A stretch of DNA of 64,000 bases, taken from the NCBI RefSeq assembly GCF_029542785.1, contig NC_083377.1, forward strand, positions 124,001 through 188,000, read 5' to 3'. Made by a program: the position numbers and the translations under genes. The DNA is from Malassezia japonica (Eukaryota > Basidiomycota > Malasseziomycetes > Malasseziales > Malasseziaceae). Positions 12,349 to 22,244 of this stretch are shown here, piece after piece; positions within the stretch are counted from its first letter, which is position 1; each line of letters opens with the position of its first letter. The notes under the pieces are model-generated. The model did no database searches and had not been told where the DNA came from. It saw only the letters and a program-made list of their open reading frames with translations.

Positions 12349-13634
12349 ATGGCTGAGTCAGCAGCCTCCACCATGCACCTCGCGCGCGTCTCGGCGGGCT
12401 GGCGGGGGGTGAGCGTCGCGCTGCTGTGGTGCGCGGCGCAGGGCCAGCAGGCGTTTGATACCTCGGGGGAGATTGTACAACATACACTGGGGGCACGCGC
12501 GGGGGAGTGGGACGTGTGGGCCGCACCATTCGTCCGCTGGGATACCGTGTACTTTGTCGCGGCTGCTGCGCATGGCTACACGACCGAGCAGGCGCTCGCA
12601 TTCCAGCCGGGGATTGTCAGTGTGCTGCGGCTGGGGGGGTATATAGGTAGGCTGTGGGACGCGAGTGCGCCGTGGGACGCGACGGCGGCGGTGGTCGTCG
12701 CGACAGTGCTCGCCAACATCGCGTCGTGGGCGAGTCCGTTGCTGCTGTACGAGGTCGTGCGCGCATGGAGCACGCCGAGTATCGCGCGTGCGGCTGCGCT
12801 CTTTTCGGCCATCGCACCGGCGAGCACATCGGCCCTGTCGGCACCTACGCCCGAGTCCTTCTTTTCGGTCCTGTCGCTGCTCGGCTTTTGGGTGCTAGGC
12901 ACGGGCCACGAAGCGCATCGCACGGCTCGGCGCGCGCTCGCAGCGATGTGCTTTGCGGCCGCGACGTGTTTCCGGGCAAATGGCATTCTGCTTGCCGGCT
13001 ACCTCGTGTGGCACGCGGCGTGGGCGCCCAAGACCCAGAGCTTGGGCCGCTTTGCGGTGCGACTCTTGGGCGTCCTTCCTCTTGTATTCGTGTCCATCTC
13101 TCCGTGGGTCCTTACGCAGGCATGGGCGTATTCGCGCCTCTGTACCCAAGGCGCCATCTCGCCGTGGTGCACCTGGCGCGTTCCGCTCGCCTACAACTAT
13201 ATCCAGTCGACGTATTGGTACGTTGTTCTTTTTAACGCAGGGACGTCGGCCTCTTTCGGTACTGGACGCTGGCGCAAGTCCCAAACTTTGTGCTCGCCGC
13301 GCCGGTGCTGCTCGCCGGAGGTATTGCCTGCGCTACCTACGGACGCCGTGTCGGCCTGCCGCTTCTCGACGCGGTGCTCTGTCCGTGGCGCGCGCCGCTC
13401 GGCCATGAAACGGTCCCCCTTCCGTTCATGCTGCATACGCTCGCGCTCCTGCTCGTGCTCCTCTTCGCGAGCCATGTGCAGATTGCGCTGCGGCTGTGCA
13501 CGCCCGGTGGCATGCCGTTTGTATGGTACGGGCTTGCGCATGGCAGTGTGCATCGGCGAACCGCGCTACGGTACCTGGTCCCCTATGCACTCGTCGCCGG
13601 CCTGCTGTACGCCGGCTTCTACCCCCCCGCTTAA
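12349..13634 (+). CDS. GPI18: GPI mannosyltransferase II (PIG-V)
   Basis: ER mannosyltransferase that adds the second mannose of the GPI anchor. Exons 12349-13217 and 13241-13634 with a 23-nt intron; 420 aa (yeast 433). Many hydrophobic segments; FVRWDTVYFVAAAAHGY early in the protein is the conserved luminal loop of the family, and RANGILLAGY and the later WAYSRLCTQ...SPWC region also match. The second exon supplies VGLFRYWTLAQVPNF and the last membrane segments. An alternative ATG at 12373 would widen the gap to SRP54. The stop TAA lies in TTAA, shared with SYS1. Confidence 0.93.
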
Positions 13635-14473
13635 TGTACATTACGTGTAGGCGCCATTTCCAGTTCCTCGCCGTTGCCGTGCGCCTCGAGTGTCTCGTGC
13701 TCTGCAAAGCCGATGCGCATCTCGCGCTGGATCGCCATGCGCTCGGCAAACACGATGCACAGACTGCCGTGTGCAAACATCACTGCCCACCAGTACAGCG
13801 AGACGGGAAGCGACCCCGCAAAATAGGACGTGAGCACGAGGTGCAAAAAGTGCATCGTGCACACAAAGTCGAGGACGTGCGTCGGCTTGCGCACGAGGTA
13901 GTACAGGACCTGCACGTCAAAGAACACGGTCATGGCCCACGCAGCAGAGATGGCCCATCCCCGTCGCGTGTCGTGGGTATGCTGCCATTCCCAGCGCTCC
14001 AGCTGGAGCTCTTGCAGCGAGACGGCACTCGCGGCCGGCACTTTAAGCACGTTCGGGTCCTGCACGGTCGTCTCGCCGGATGTCTCGTTCCAGACGTACG
14101 CGTCCGGCGGGAGCGTGCGCACGCCGGTGTGATTGCCCTCGCTGAGCCACAGTGCACCGGCGGACCACTTGGCGGCCGCGGCCTTGTCTGCGGCGCTCAT
14201 CGTGCCTTGTGACGGGGCGTAAGTCGTGTTTTCTCGCGCCCAGTCCCACGTCGGCTGGCTCGCGAGCTCGCGCCAGTCGACCAACATGCCGACCTGCGCC
14301 GGCCCCCCCTCGAAGCGCAGCGCGGGGGTCTCGGTAAAGATGGACAAGAGGGGCGGCACAAACGCCGCGAGGAGAATATAGTGCACTGCCTGCACCGCAG
14401 CGATCTGAGCGAGGATCCTGAGCGGATCCCAGCCGTGCAGCGTCGACGACAGCCGCAGCTCGGCGAGCTTCAT
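13631..14473 (-). CDS. SYS1: Golgi membrane protein Sys1
   Basis: Four-span Golgi protein that anchors the Arl3/ARFRP1 GTPase in vesicle traffic to the trans-Golgi. The frame is intronless, 280 aa (yeast 203). Membrane segments are at residues about 20-45, 170-190, 200-220 and 225-250; DPLRILAQI near the start and DFVCTMHFLHLVLTSYF plus PVSLYWW near the end are typical family blocks. A roughly 100-residue luminal loop containing NxT sites separates the first two spans and accounts for the extra length. The stop overlaps GPI18 by 4 bases. Confidence 0.9.
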   Translation of the reverse strand: MKLAELRLSSTLHGWDPLRILAQIAAVQAVHYILLAAFVPPLLSIFTETPALRFEGGPAQVGMLVDWRELASQPTWDWARENTTYAPSQGTMSAADKAAAAKWSAGALWLSEGNHTGVRTLPPDAYVWNETSGETTVQDPNVLKVPAASAVSLQELQLERWEWQHTHDTRRGWAISAAWAMTVFFDVQVLYYLVRKPTHVLDFVCTMHFLHLVLTSYFAGSLPVSLYWWAVMFAHGSLCIVFAERMAIQREMRIGFAEHETLEAHGNGEELEMAPTRNVH

Positions 14474-14505
14474 GCTGGTCGAAACACACCTCCACTTCCC
14501 CCGCC

Positions 14506-14981
14506 ATGATCCGCTTCATCATGATCCAGAACCGGCAAGGGAAGGTGCGCCTGGCGAAGTACTATGCGCCGTATGATGCTGCGGACAAGGGACGCCTCAC
14601 GGGCGACGTGCACCGTCTCATTGCGCCGCGCGACCAGCGCTCGCAGAGCAACTTTGTCGAGGTAGGCCGCTTTACTCACCCAGTATCAAAACTACAAGCT
14701 CGTCTATCGGCGGTACGCGGGCCTGTACTTTTGCACGTGCATCGACATGGACGACAACGAGCTGGCGTACCTCGAGGCGATCCACCTCTTTGTCGAGATC
14801 CTCGACGCGCACTTTGCCAATGTGTGCGAGCTGGATTTGGTATTTCACTTTTACAAAGTCTACGCGATCCTCGACGAGATCTTTTTGGCGGGCGAGATCG
14901 AGGAGACGAGCAAGTCGGACGTCCTCGCACGCCTCGATCAGCGTACGTCCCTCTACTGACCCAGTGGAGCGCCTCGGCTAG
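14506..14981 (+). CDS. APS2: AP-2 complex small subunit (sigma)
   Basis: Sigma subunit of the plasma-membrane clathrin adaptor. Exons 14506-14661, 14684-14942 and 14965-14981 give 143 aa, the standard length for sigma-2 (142 in animals). [20 protein letters not shown], the [19 protein letters not shown] block and [18 protein letters not shown] are near-identical to the family. The 17-nt last exon supplies LERLG, matching the LQSLE end of animal sigma-2. The first intron has the unusual donor GTAGGC. The last exon and second intron overlap the 3' end of the opposite gene. Confidence 0.96.
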
Positions 14982-16288
14982 TGGGCGCACGGAACGACTC
15001 TGTGCCGTTGTGCCGCCAGAGATCCTCGATACGATAACGTGCACGCGCCGACTCGGTCATGACGTGCACAACGCACCAGCCCGCATCCACCAGGCACCAG
15101 TCGCCGCTGCCGCGCGACGCGACGCTCTTTTGCCGCGCACGGCCCACGGCGAGGTCCGCGCTGGACACGAGCCCCTCGAAACGCACTGGGTGCTCGTACG
15201 CGTCGTGCGCGGCCTCGGGGCGGTGCGCAGGCTCAAGCGGCACGTCGCCACGCAGCGCCGCGAGCTCCTCTTGCTCGCGCGAGAGGGGCTCGTTGCGCGA
15301 CGCCTCCAGCGCCTTGGCGCGGCGGTTCTGCCGCTCGGCTTCCTCGGGCGACGGGCGCCAGCGCGACTTGAGGATGCGGCGCACGCTCTCCGGGCTGATG
15401 CGGAAGCGGCGGCTCAGCACACTGATGTCAAAACGCTCGGGATCGGACGCGTGCAAGAGGCGCAGGCCGTGCTGTGCCTCGTGCGAGAGCTTGGTGCTGG
15501 GCGTCCAGCCGTCGGGAAACTTGCGCGAGAGCGCAATCTCTTGAATCTTCCACGCAGGCAGCTCGGTGCCGAGCTCGTGCTCGATGCGCGACAGGCCCGC
15601 CGGGCGCTCGCCCCGCGGCTCCTCGACGACCTCGGGGGCGCCGAGGAAGTCGTCGAGCGTCAGCTCCGCGGCCGGCGTCGGTGCGGGCGGGCGGGTATGC
15701 TTGAGCTGCGTTAGGCAATGTACATACATAGGTTCCAATCTCGGTAGCGACGCGGCGCACGCCACCGACGCCCTCGCCGCGTACTTCGACCACCACGATC
15801 CAGTCCTGGCCTTCCTGGACCGCTTCCGAGCCCGGCATGGGCTTGATCACGGCGAGCGGCGAGGCGCGCACGACCGAGCCCCAGTGCTGGTCGTCGATGT
15901 CTTCGGGCGCCTTGGGGCGCGCGACGAGGCCGTGCAGCGGCCCGTCGACGCACAGATCAATCATGTTGGAGACGGCGGCGGGAATGTCGGTCGTCGCCGG
16001 GAGGTACGGGGGAACCCAGGCAATGGGCGATGTGCTGCGGTCCTCTTGCGCCTCTGGCACATCCACAACCTCTTCCTGCATGAACCAAGGCACAGACGCA
16101 GGAGGTGCGTCTGGCCTCGGCACGTTTTCCTGCGCCGGCTCCGCGCCGCCCAACGCGCGCGGCGCGGCGCGGCGCATACGCGGCATCGCCGCGATCCCCG
16201 ACGTACTCAGCGGCGCGTACTGGGCGCGCAGCGGCGCGCGCACGGCGCGCCTTGCCACCCACCCCGCTGCAACAGTGGCACGGTGCAT
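14953..16288 (-). CDS. RsfS-like fold interrupted by a neugrin/RRG9 domain
   Basis: Predicted mitochondrial ribosome-biogenesis protein. Exons 15728-16288 and 14953-15705, one 22-nt intron, 437 aa, with an Arg/Ala-rich presequence-like N-terminus. Residues about 235-310 are a neugrin/Rrg9 domain ([31 protein letters not shown]). The C-terminus at about 388-418 ([16 protein letters not shown], then RYRIEDLW) closely resembles the second half of bacterial RsfS (DWIVVDLGDVIVHVM...LYELEKLW). Residues about 100-190 ([12 protein letters not shown] ... [10 protein letters not shown] ... [13 protein letters not shown]) resemble its first half. The neugrin domain would thus sit in an RsfS loop. The annotated start 16288 is the first ATG; the 3' end overlaps APS2 by 29 bases. 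Confidence 0.8.
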
Positions 16289-16383
16289 GGAAGCCAAAAT
16301 TTATGTCACGTGCGCGGGATTGCCGAGCGACCGGCGGCGGCGGCGTTTGTTCTGCGACCATTGGCGATAGGGTCGGTGTGACG

Positions 16384-16932
16384 ATGCGTACGTCCCTCCT
16401 CTAACGCAGCGATCAAGGAGTTTGACACGCCGTACCCGTTGATTGACACAGACCCGCACTTTAGGCGGGTCATCAACTACTTCCGCCCCTCGGACTACAC
16501 CGCGTGGGCCGGCACGGCTGCTGCGTTCCCCAGCGCCCTCTTTTTGTTGGAGCGCTCGGACCCGTCCCGGGCGCGCTACGGTCTGGGCACTGCGCTGCGT
16601 CTGTCTGCGTTCCTAGGCCTTGCGGGTGGTTTCCTGCTGGCATACCAGCGCTCGACGTGTACGTACACTGACTAACGCAGTCCGCTTCTGGGGCTGGACC
16701 GAGAACGACCGTGAGCACGAGCGTGCCAAGGAGGAGGTTGCCTCGGGCAAGGTCGCCGGTATCGGCGCCTCGTCGCTCTCGCCTGAAATGCAGGGCGCGG
16801 CCTTCCGCAACAGTCTCTTTTCCCAGCTGAACTTTGGTACGTTGTCCGACTAACGCAGCCATCATGCCCTGGTTCAACCTGGTGAACCACGACCACCACG
16901 CGCCGTCGTCTGGCTCGGAGAAGTCCGAATAG
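16384..16932 (+). CDS. NADH:ubiquinone oxidoreductase 21 kDa subunit
   Basis: Fungal accessory subunit of respiratory complex I (NUXM-type). Four exons: 16384-16387, 16410-16658, 16681-16836 and 16859-16932, joined over three 22-nt introns; 160 aa. The first coding exon is just ATG plus one base. Spliced N-terminus MPIKEFDTPYPLIDTDPHF and RRVINYFRPSDYTAW match the family N-terminal domain; two hydrophobic segments follow (TAAAFPSALFLLE; LSAFLGLAGGFLLAY), then FRFWGWTENDRE and the C-terminal MPWFNLVNHDHH motif. Each splice joint restores a conserved block, so the model is well supported. Confidence 0.88.
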
Positions 16933-16960
16933 ATTCGTAGTACTTCTTCTCTACACGCCA

Positions 16961-17602
16961 TTATGAACTGGGGAGTGCCGCAATCGCCTTGGCGAACTCT
17001 TCATTGTCCGGCTCAAACTGCTGTCCGAGCGTAAAGGCGGCGCGCGCCTCCTCGTACCGCTGCAGGCCGACGAGCGCCTTGCCCTTGCGAAAGTGCCCCT
17101 TGCCCCAGGGCTTCTTGATCTTGATGACGGCGTCCGCGTCGCAGAGCGCCTCGATGTACGCGCCCGCGCTCGCAAACGCCGCGCTGCGGTTCGCGAGGAG
17201 CATCGAGAGCTCGTCACGCACCAGCTCGTTGGCCTCCCACAGCGGACGGCTGGAGGCCATGGCGATCGCCATCGTATAGTGCTTGATCGCTCCCTGCCAG
17301 TCTTGCTGGCGGAAACGGCCGTTGCCCATATCCTTTGCCTGCACAACGTTCTCCGAGATCTTCGTCTGGACAATGTTCGGGGGCGGGGGGAACGGCGCTT
17401 GGGGCGGCAGCATCGACGTCCAACGCGCGAGCATATTCAGCAGCTGCACGTCCTGGCCAGGCGCGTTCACCGTGCATTTTTCGGGGTCTACCGAGAAGGG
17501 GAAGAGCTGGGTGCCATCCGCGGCAATCAGCTGGGGGTTTCCCGACGCATCCGTCGCGTCCACGTCGGGCACTGCCGCCTGCGGAGCCAGTGCGTCGCTC
17601 AT
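16961..17602 (-). CDS. SEC72: Sec63-complex TPR subunit Sec72
   Basis: Cytosolic TPR protein of the Sec62/63 post-translational translocon, which docks Hsp70 chaperones. Intronless, 213 aa (yeast 193). The N-terminal domain ends with ARWTSMLPPQAPFPPPPNIV, and three TPR units follow, including AKDMGNGRFRQQDWQGAIKH, NRSAAFASAGAYIEALCDAD and GKGHFRKGKALVGLQRYEEA. The stop lies 28 bases from the end of the complex I gene; the start is 54 bases from ATP12. Confidence 0.88.
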   Translation of the reverse strand: MSDALAPQAAVPDVDATDASGNPQLIAADGTQLFPFSVDPEKCTVNAPGQDVQLLNMLARWTSMLPPQAPFPPPPNIVQTKISENVVQAKDMGNGRFRQQDWQGAIKHYTMAIAMASSRPLWEANELVRDELSMLLANRSAAFASAGAYIEALCDADAVIKIKKPWGKGHFRKGKALVGLQRYEEARAAFTLGQQFEPDNEEFAKAIAALPSS

Positions 17603-17656
17603 GCGTGGAAGTCTCGTCGAGGCCACGTGGCATACGCCGGGCTGTTTCTGCCTACG

Positions 17657-18601
17657 ATGCTGCGTGGTCTGAGCCTGGGCCGCGCTGCGCTGCGCGCCGC
17701 GCCGCTGTGTGCGGTGCGTGCTGAGCCTGTGCGCGCGCTGAGCGTCACGCCGATGCGCCTGCGCCAGGCGCCGCCGGAGCCGAAAATGGACCTGCCGCCG
17801 AGCGGCGAGCGCGCCGAAAAGACCTTTTCGCGCTTCTGGAAAAAGGTCAGCGTGGGCCATGTGCCTGCGGACGCCGAGGCCGAGGAGCACTTTACCGTGC
17901 TGCTCGACAAGCGTGCGCTGCGCACGCCGGGTGGCAAGGTGCTCACCGTGCCGGCAGACCGCCCGCTTTTGGCGTGCCTCATCTCGGAAGAATGGGATAC
18001 CCAGACGCAGGTGCTCAAGCCGCACTCGCTGCCCCTCACCTCGCTTGCGTCGCGCGCCATCGACGGCCTCGCGACGGAGAAAGAGCGCGCAGAGGTCGTC
18101 GACTACCTGCTGCGCTACTTTGATACCGACTCGATCACCTTTTACGAGAAGCAGCCCAAGGCGCTCGTCGAGCTCCAGACTACGCGCTGGGACCCGATCC
18201 TGGATTGGGCGCGCGAGTTTTTCCAGATCGAGATCAACGCGGCGCACGGCGCGCTGACGAGCGCGCAGCCGGCTGCGTCGCGTGCGCGCATCGCCGACGT
18301 CCTCACCGCCCTCTCTCCTCTGGAGCTCGCGGTGATGGAGCGCGCGGTGATGACGACCAAGTCCATCTTTACCTCGTTCGCCCTCTTTTACCGGCGCATC
18401 GAGGCGGAGCAGGCGGCGCTCGCAGCCGAAGTCGAGACTGCCGCGCAGGTGTCGACGTGGGGCGCGGTGGAAGACTCGCACGACGTCGACCACGCCGAGC
18501 TGCGGCGCCAGCTCGCGAGCGTCGCCTGTGCGCAGGTGACCACCGAGCCGGAGCTCGTCGAGCGCTTCGTCGAGGTACTGAAGCAAAAGTATAGCGCATA
18601 G
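17657..18601 (+). CDS. ATP12: F1-ATPase assembly chaperone Atp12
   Basis: Mitochondrial chaperone that binds the F1 alpha subunit before hexamer assembly. Intronless, 314 aa (yeast 325), beginning with a clear presequence (MLRGLSLGRAALRAAPLCAV). Family blocks: RFWKKVSVG, VLLDKRALRTPGGK, LISEEWDTQTQVLKPHSLPL, DTDSITFYEKQP and W.P.LDWAREFF, followed by the helical region with LSPLELAVMERAVMTTKS. The start ATG is the first in frame after the SEC72 divergent start. Confidence 0.95.
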   Translation: MLRGLSLGRAALRAAPLCAVRAEPVRALSVTPMRLRQAPPEPKMDLPPSGERAEKTFSRFWKKVSVGHVPADAEAEEHFTVLLDKRALRTPGGKVLTVPADRPLLACLISEEWDTQTQVLKPHSLPLTSLASRAIDGLATEKERAEVVDYLLRYFDTDSITFYEKQPKALVELQTTRWDPILDWAREFFQIEINAAHGALTSAQPAASRARIADVLTALSPLELAVMERAVMTTKSIFTSFALFYRRIEAEQAALAAEVETAAQVSTWGAVEDSHDVDHAELRRQLASVACAQVTTEPELVERFVEVLKQKYSA

Positions 18602-18605
18602 AGTA

Positions 18606-20363
18606 CTACGACACTTCCCGGATCACGTCGTGCTCGACCGTCTGCACGAGCACCGCGCGGCGCACCCAGCAGCGACGGCGCGTGTAGCGGCCCATGCCGC
18701 TGGCGCGGCTCATTTTTTCCCACGCATTATCGCCGTACTGCCAGCCCTCGGGGTCGACGTCGCTCGCGTTCGACGCGGTGGCCGATGGACGCGCGACGGT
18801 GCGCAGCTCCTCGGGCAGCTCGGCCGCGGCGTCGGCCATTGCCTCGGCCTCGGTCTTGGTCGGGGACCCGCTCTTGGCCGCGGCGTCGGTAGCGGCCTTG
18901 AGGCGGTCCGCCGCGTCGAGCACCGCGCCCGAGTCGTCCACGTTCTTGTCCGAGGCAAAGCGGCTGCTCAGGCGCTGCGCCTCCTTCGCAGACATGGACG
19001 AGGCTGGCGTGTACACCGCCGAGGTGATCGACTGCGCGCCGGCAACGCGCCACTCGAGGTCGACCCAGTGCCACTCGGCGATGCGGCAGTCGTCGCGGTT
19101 CGCGCGCGTCAACGACGGGACCATCGCACAGGTCGCTGACGGGAGGGTAAAGGACGACGGCGGGGCCACCGCATTGTTGTCGCTGTCGGACCACGACGGG
19201 CGCTCCTGCGGCAGGAGCGCCGCGGTCCAGTCCAGGCCGATCCACCAACGCTGGTTCTCGTAGATCTCAAACTGAAAGACGGTCTCGTGGGTCTCGAGGT
19301 TGCGCTTGGCCTTGACCAGCGCACTCGACGTGCCGTGCAGGCGCTTGGGCATCGCCGTGCGCCACGCGCCGACCACGTTGTCGGTGCCGCTCAGGACGTG
19401 CGCAACGCCAAGGACCGTGTGGCGGACGAGCGCGCTGCGCCACATGGTGCGGCGCAGGAGCGTCGCCCACGGCGAGCACCACGTCAGCGCAATTACGCCC
19501 AGCACAAGGAAGACGTAGCGCAGGCTCAGCGCGGCCACCGGGAACGGCGGGATGACCTGCAGCGCGAGCGGCAGGCCACGCACATTCAAAAACTTGATCA
19601 CCGCACGCAAAGCGGGCAGGACGTGCGTCTCTGCGAGTGCCACGTAGTACACGCCGGTCTCGTACAGCTTCGGCGCGTGGCCCTCGGCGAAGCGCAGGCT
19701 CGCCGGCACGAACGACTCGTGGACGTAGGCGCGCACGGCGAGGGCGGGCGCGCTCTCGAGCACATGCCCGAGCGTTGTGCGCGCGATGTAGTACGGCGTG
19801 ATCCACATGTGCGGCGGCAGCATCACAAGGAGCCACAGCGGCCACGAGGCGAGGAGGAAGATGACCAAGTGGCTGACACCCGGCCCTTGCGTCTGCGCTG
19901 CGAGGAGCGTGGCGAGGGGGTACACGAGCATCTCGCACACAGCCGCGACAAAGTCGGAGATGTCACACAGCTGCGCGACTGCGCGCTTGATCGTCTTGGA
20001 CGTCGTGCCGCCCGGCGTCGTCTGGCGCTGGCCGACGACACGCGCAAAGGAGGCGCGGAGCGACGTGTACGCAATCCACGCGAGGGGGATGACCTGGGGA
20101 GCATAACGAAGGACCTCGTAACCGTAGAGGCACACCAGCATGTAGCCCAGTAGCAGGAGCCACGACTGGACTCTGGTACGGTATCCCCCACGCCAGGTCG
20201 CCAGAGTCAGGAAGCGATGCACCAAATCAATCGTCGGCGCGAGCGCGACCAGCAGCTGCATCATGCTGGGAGGAACACGCTCGATTATGTCCATGAGCGT
20301 CATCGTCTCGACCGCCCGCTTGGGACTGCGCTCGTCAATCGCCCCTGCACCCTTTCCGGACAT
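18606..20363 (-). CDS. DysF-domain peroxin (Pex28-32 / Pex24 family)
   Basis: Membrane protein of the ER-peroxisome contact family that controls peroxisome number and size. Intronless, 585 aa. The N-terminal half has several hydrophobic segments with reticulon-like spacing (about residues 60-90, 175-195, 280-300). The C-terminal half carries DysF-N (ETVFQFEIYENQRWWIGLDW) and DysF-C (GWQYGDNAWEKMS...YTRRRCWVRRAVL) separated by a disordered Ala/Asp-rich stretch. The exact paralog (Pex28, 29, 30, 31 or 32) cannot be assigned. The start codon overlaps the GPI17 start in CATG. Confidence 0.88.
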   Translation of the reverse strand: MSGKGAGAIDERSPKRAVETMTLMDIIERVPPSMMQLLVALAPTIDLVHRFLTLATWRGGYRTRVQSWLLLLGYMLVCLYGYEVLRYAPQVIPLAWIAYTSLRASFARVVGQRQTTPGGTTSKTIKRAVAQLCDISDFVAAVCEMLVYPLATLLAAQTQGPGVSHLVIFLLASWPLWLLVMLPPHMWITPYYIARTTLGHVLESAPALAVRAYVHESFVPASLRFAEGHAPKLYETGVYYVALAETHVLPALRAVIKFLNVRGLPLALQVIPPFPVAALSLRYVFLVLGVIALTWCSPWATLLRRTMWRSALVRHTVLGVAHVLSGTDNVVGAWRTAMPKRLHGTSSALVKAKRNLETHETVFQFEIYENQRWWIGLDWTAALLPQERPSWSDSDNNAVAPPSSFTLPSATCAMVPSLTRANRDDCRIAEWHWVDLEWRVAGAQSITSAVYTPASSMSAKEAQRLSSRFASDKNVDDSGAVLDAADRLKAATDAAAKSGSPTKTEAEAMADAAAELPEELRTVARPSATASNASDVDPEGWQYGDNAWEKMSRASGMGRYTRRRCWVRRAVLVQTVEHDVIREVS

Positions 20364-22243
20364 GGTCGACTACGCCCCGCTTTTCTCCACACCGAGCCGG
20401 GGATGGGCCGGGCCACGTGGCACCACCATGCTCGGCGAGGCGCCGTTCCAGGCGACGCGCGTCCGCGTGTCGATCTTGGTGTCATTTGTATGCGTGATTA
20501 TCGCGGCGCTGCCGTTTTGGTGGGCGACGACGACGATTACGCGGTTGCCGCTGCCGGCGGCAGACGTGTTTGCGTGGCAGGAGCAGGTGGTACGTAGCAT
20601 GGCTAACGCAGGCTTGCCCGGTTCGCGCTGCCTTTTCGCTCGAGCTTACGCCCCACGGCGTATCGGTGGGGAGCGATACGTGTGAAAATGTGCAGAAGCG
20701 CCTGAATACGCTTGCGCGGGGCGCGCAGGACGCGCAAGACGCGTCGACAGACGACCTATGCATGGACTGGCAAGTGTCTGTGCCGGGCGTGTGTGCCGCA
20801 GCGCCGCACAATGCGACGATGAGTACGTTGAAATACTCACCAGCCTACTCCCTTTCGCTCCGGAATGTCGCGTGCGACGACGCCTTCACGGTTTGCGCCT
20901 CGGACGACATGGCGCAGTCGGTCGCCGAGAAACTCGCGCCTCTGCTCGCCCGCAGCGCGAGCGAGGTGGATGACGCGCACCGCCGCAAGTCGGCACACGA
21001 TCTGCATGCGATCCAGTTTGCAAAGCGCGTGCGTGTCGTCTTTTCGTTGCTGAACGAGGACGCGAGCGCGGGCGGCGCAGCATCGGGATGGGAACTCCAA
21101 GAGACGCTCAAGGTCCTTGACAACATGCACGGCGCACTTCCGCCGCGCCTCGAGGCCATTGCGCCGCTTTTTCGTTTGATCGAGGCGGCACGGGGCGTGC
21201 ACGACTTTCAGTTAGAGAGCCAGGTGCAGTGGTACGCCCCGCTCGAGTTTGAGCCCGCCGCTGAGCACCACGCGCCGGAAGCGGCCCCCGCGGCGCCGGA
21301 GCACACGCGTGCACCGGAACAGGACTCGTCGATTGAGGCTGCGGCCGCTGCAGAGCACGCAGAGCACGCACAGGCGTCGGTCGACGCCGAACTTGCGACA
21401 CGCACGCCGGCGGCGACCGAGCACTTTGCCTCGCTCGACAATGTGCGTGTTTTTGTCAACTCGGCGCAGTGGAACCTCGAGTCGTACGGCCTTGCAGACG
21501 CTGCGTCGAACGCAACCGACGGGCAGTTTGAGGAGCAGACACTGCACTTTGTCCTCTTTTTGCCGAGTGATGCGCACCGCCCGCTGCGCATGCGAAATCC
21601 GACTACCTCGGAAACAATCGCGAATCCTGCATGGATCGTGCCGCAATGGGGCGGCGTCGTGGTGTGGAACCGCGAAGGAGACGGCGACCGCCTCGCGCCG
21701 CCGCTGACGCTCGACGAGCTCGCCGAACCCCTCCGCCTCTTTTCCAAGCAGCTCGCGCAGCTCCTGGGTGTCGCGTTCGAGCAGGTCTCTGACAGCGAGT
21801 CCGCACTGTACTTTGCGGTGCAAGGCCTCTTGTGGCGCCGCACGCTCGAGTCGGCACGCAGCACGATCGAGACGCTCGGCAGCACCGTGCGCCTCGTGGA
21901 CAAGATTCCCAACCTCGGCGTCGGCGCGACCGTGCGTGGCCAGTTTTTACTTGCGCTCGAGCGCCTGAACGAGCTCGCAACGCTCCTTGGCACAGATGCA
22001 CAGCAAGACGTCCTGCCCAAGGCCCTCGACCTCGCTTATTCCGCACAGGCGCATGCATCGCGCGCATTCTTTGATCCATCTATGCTGGCTATGCTCTATT
22101 TCCCGGACGAACACAAGTACGCGGTGTATACCCCCCTCTTTGGGCCGCTGTTTGTCCCGCTCTTGGTCGCGTTCGTCCGCGAGGCGAAGCGTTTCCGCGC
22201 GCGGCGGGCCCAACACACGCTGACTAAGCAAAGCAACACGTAG
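20362..22243 (+). CDS. GPI17: GPI transamidase component PIG-S
   Basis: Subunit of the ER GPI-transamidase complex. Exons 20362-20589 and 20612-22243 with a 22-nt intron; 619 aa (yeast 534). N-terminal membrane anchor (SILVSFVCVIIAALPFWWAT) just before the conserved TTTITRLPLP; a second span near the C-terminus (YTPLFGPLFVPLLVAFVREA) followed by basic residues. A further 21-nt segment at 20823-20843 has GTACGT...CTCACCAG and no in-frame stop, so it may also be an intron; removing it would shorten the protein by seven residues. The start could also be 20428. A large Ala/Glu/His-rich insert lies near residue 290. Confidence 0.88.
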
Positions 22244-22244
22244 C

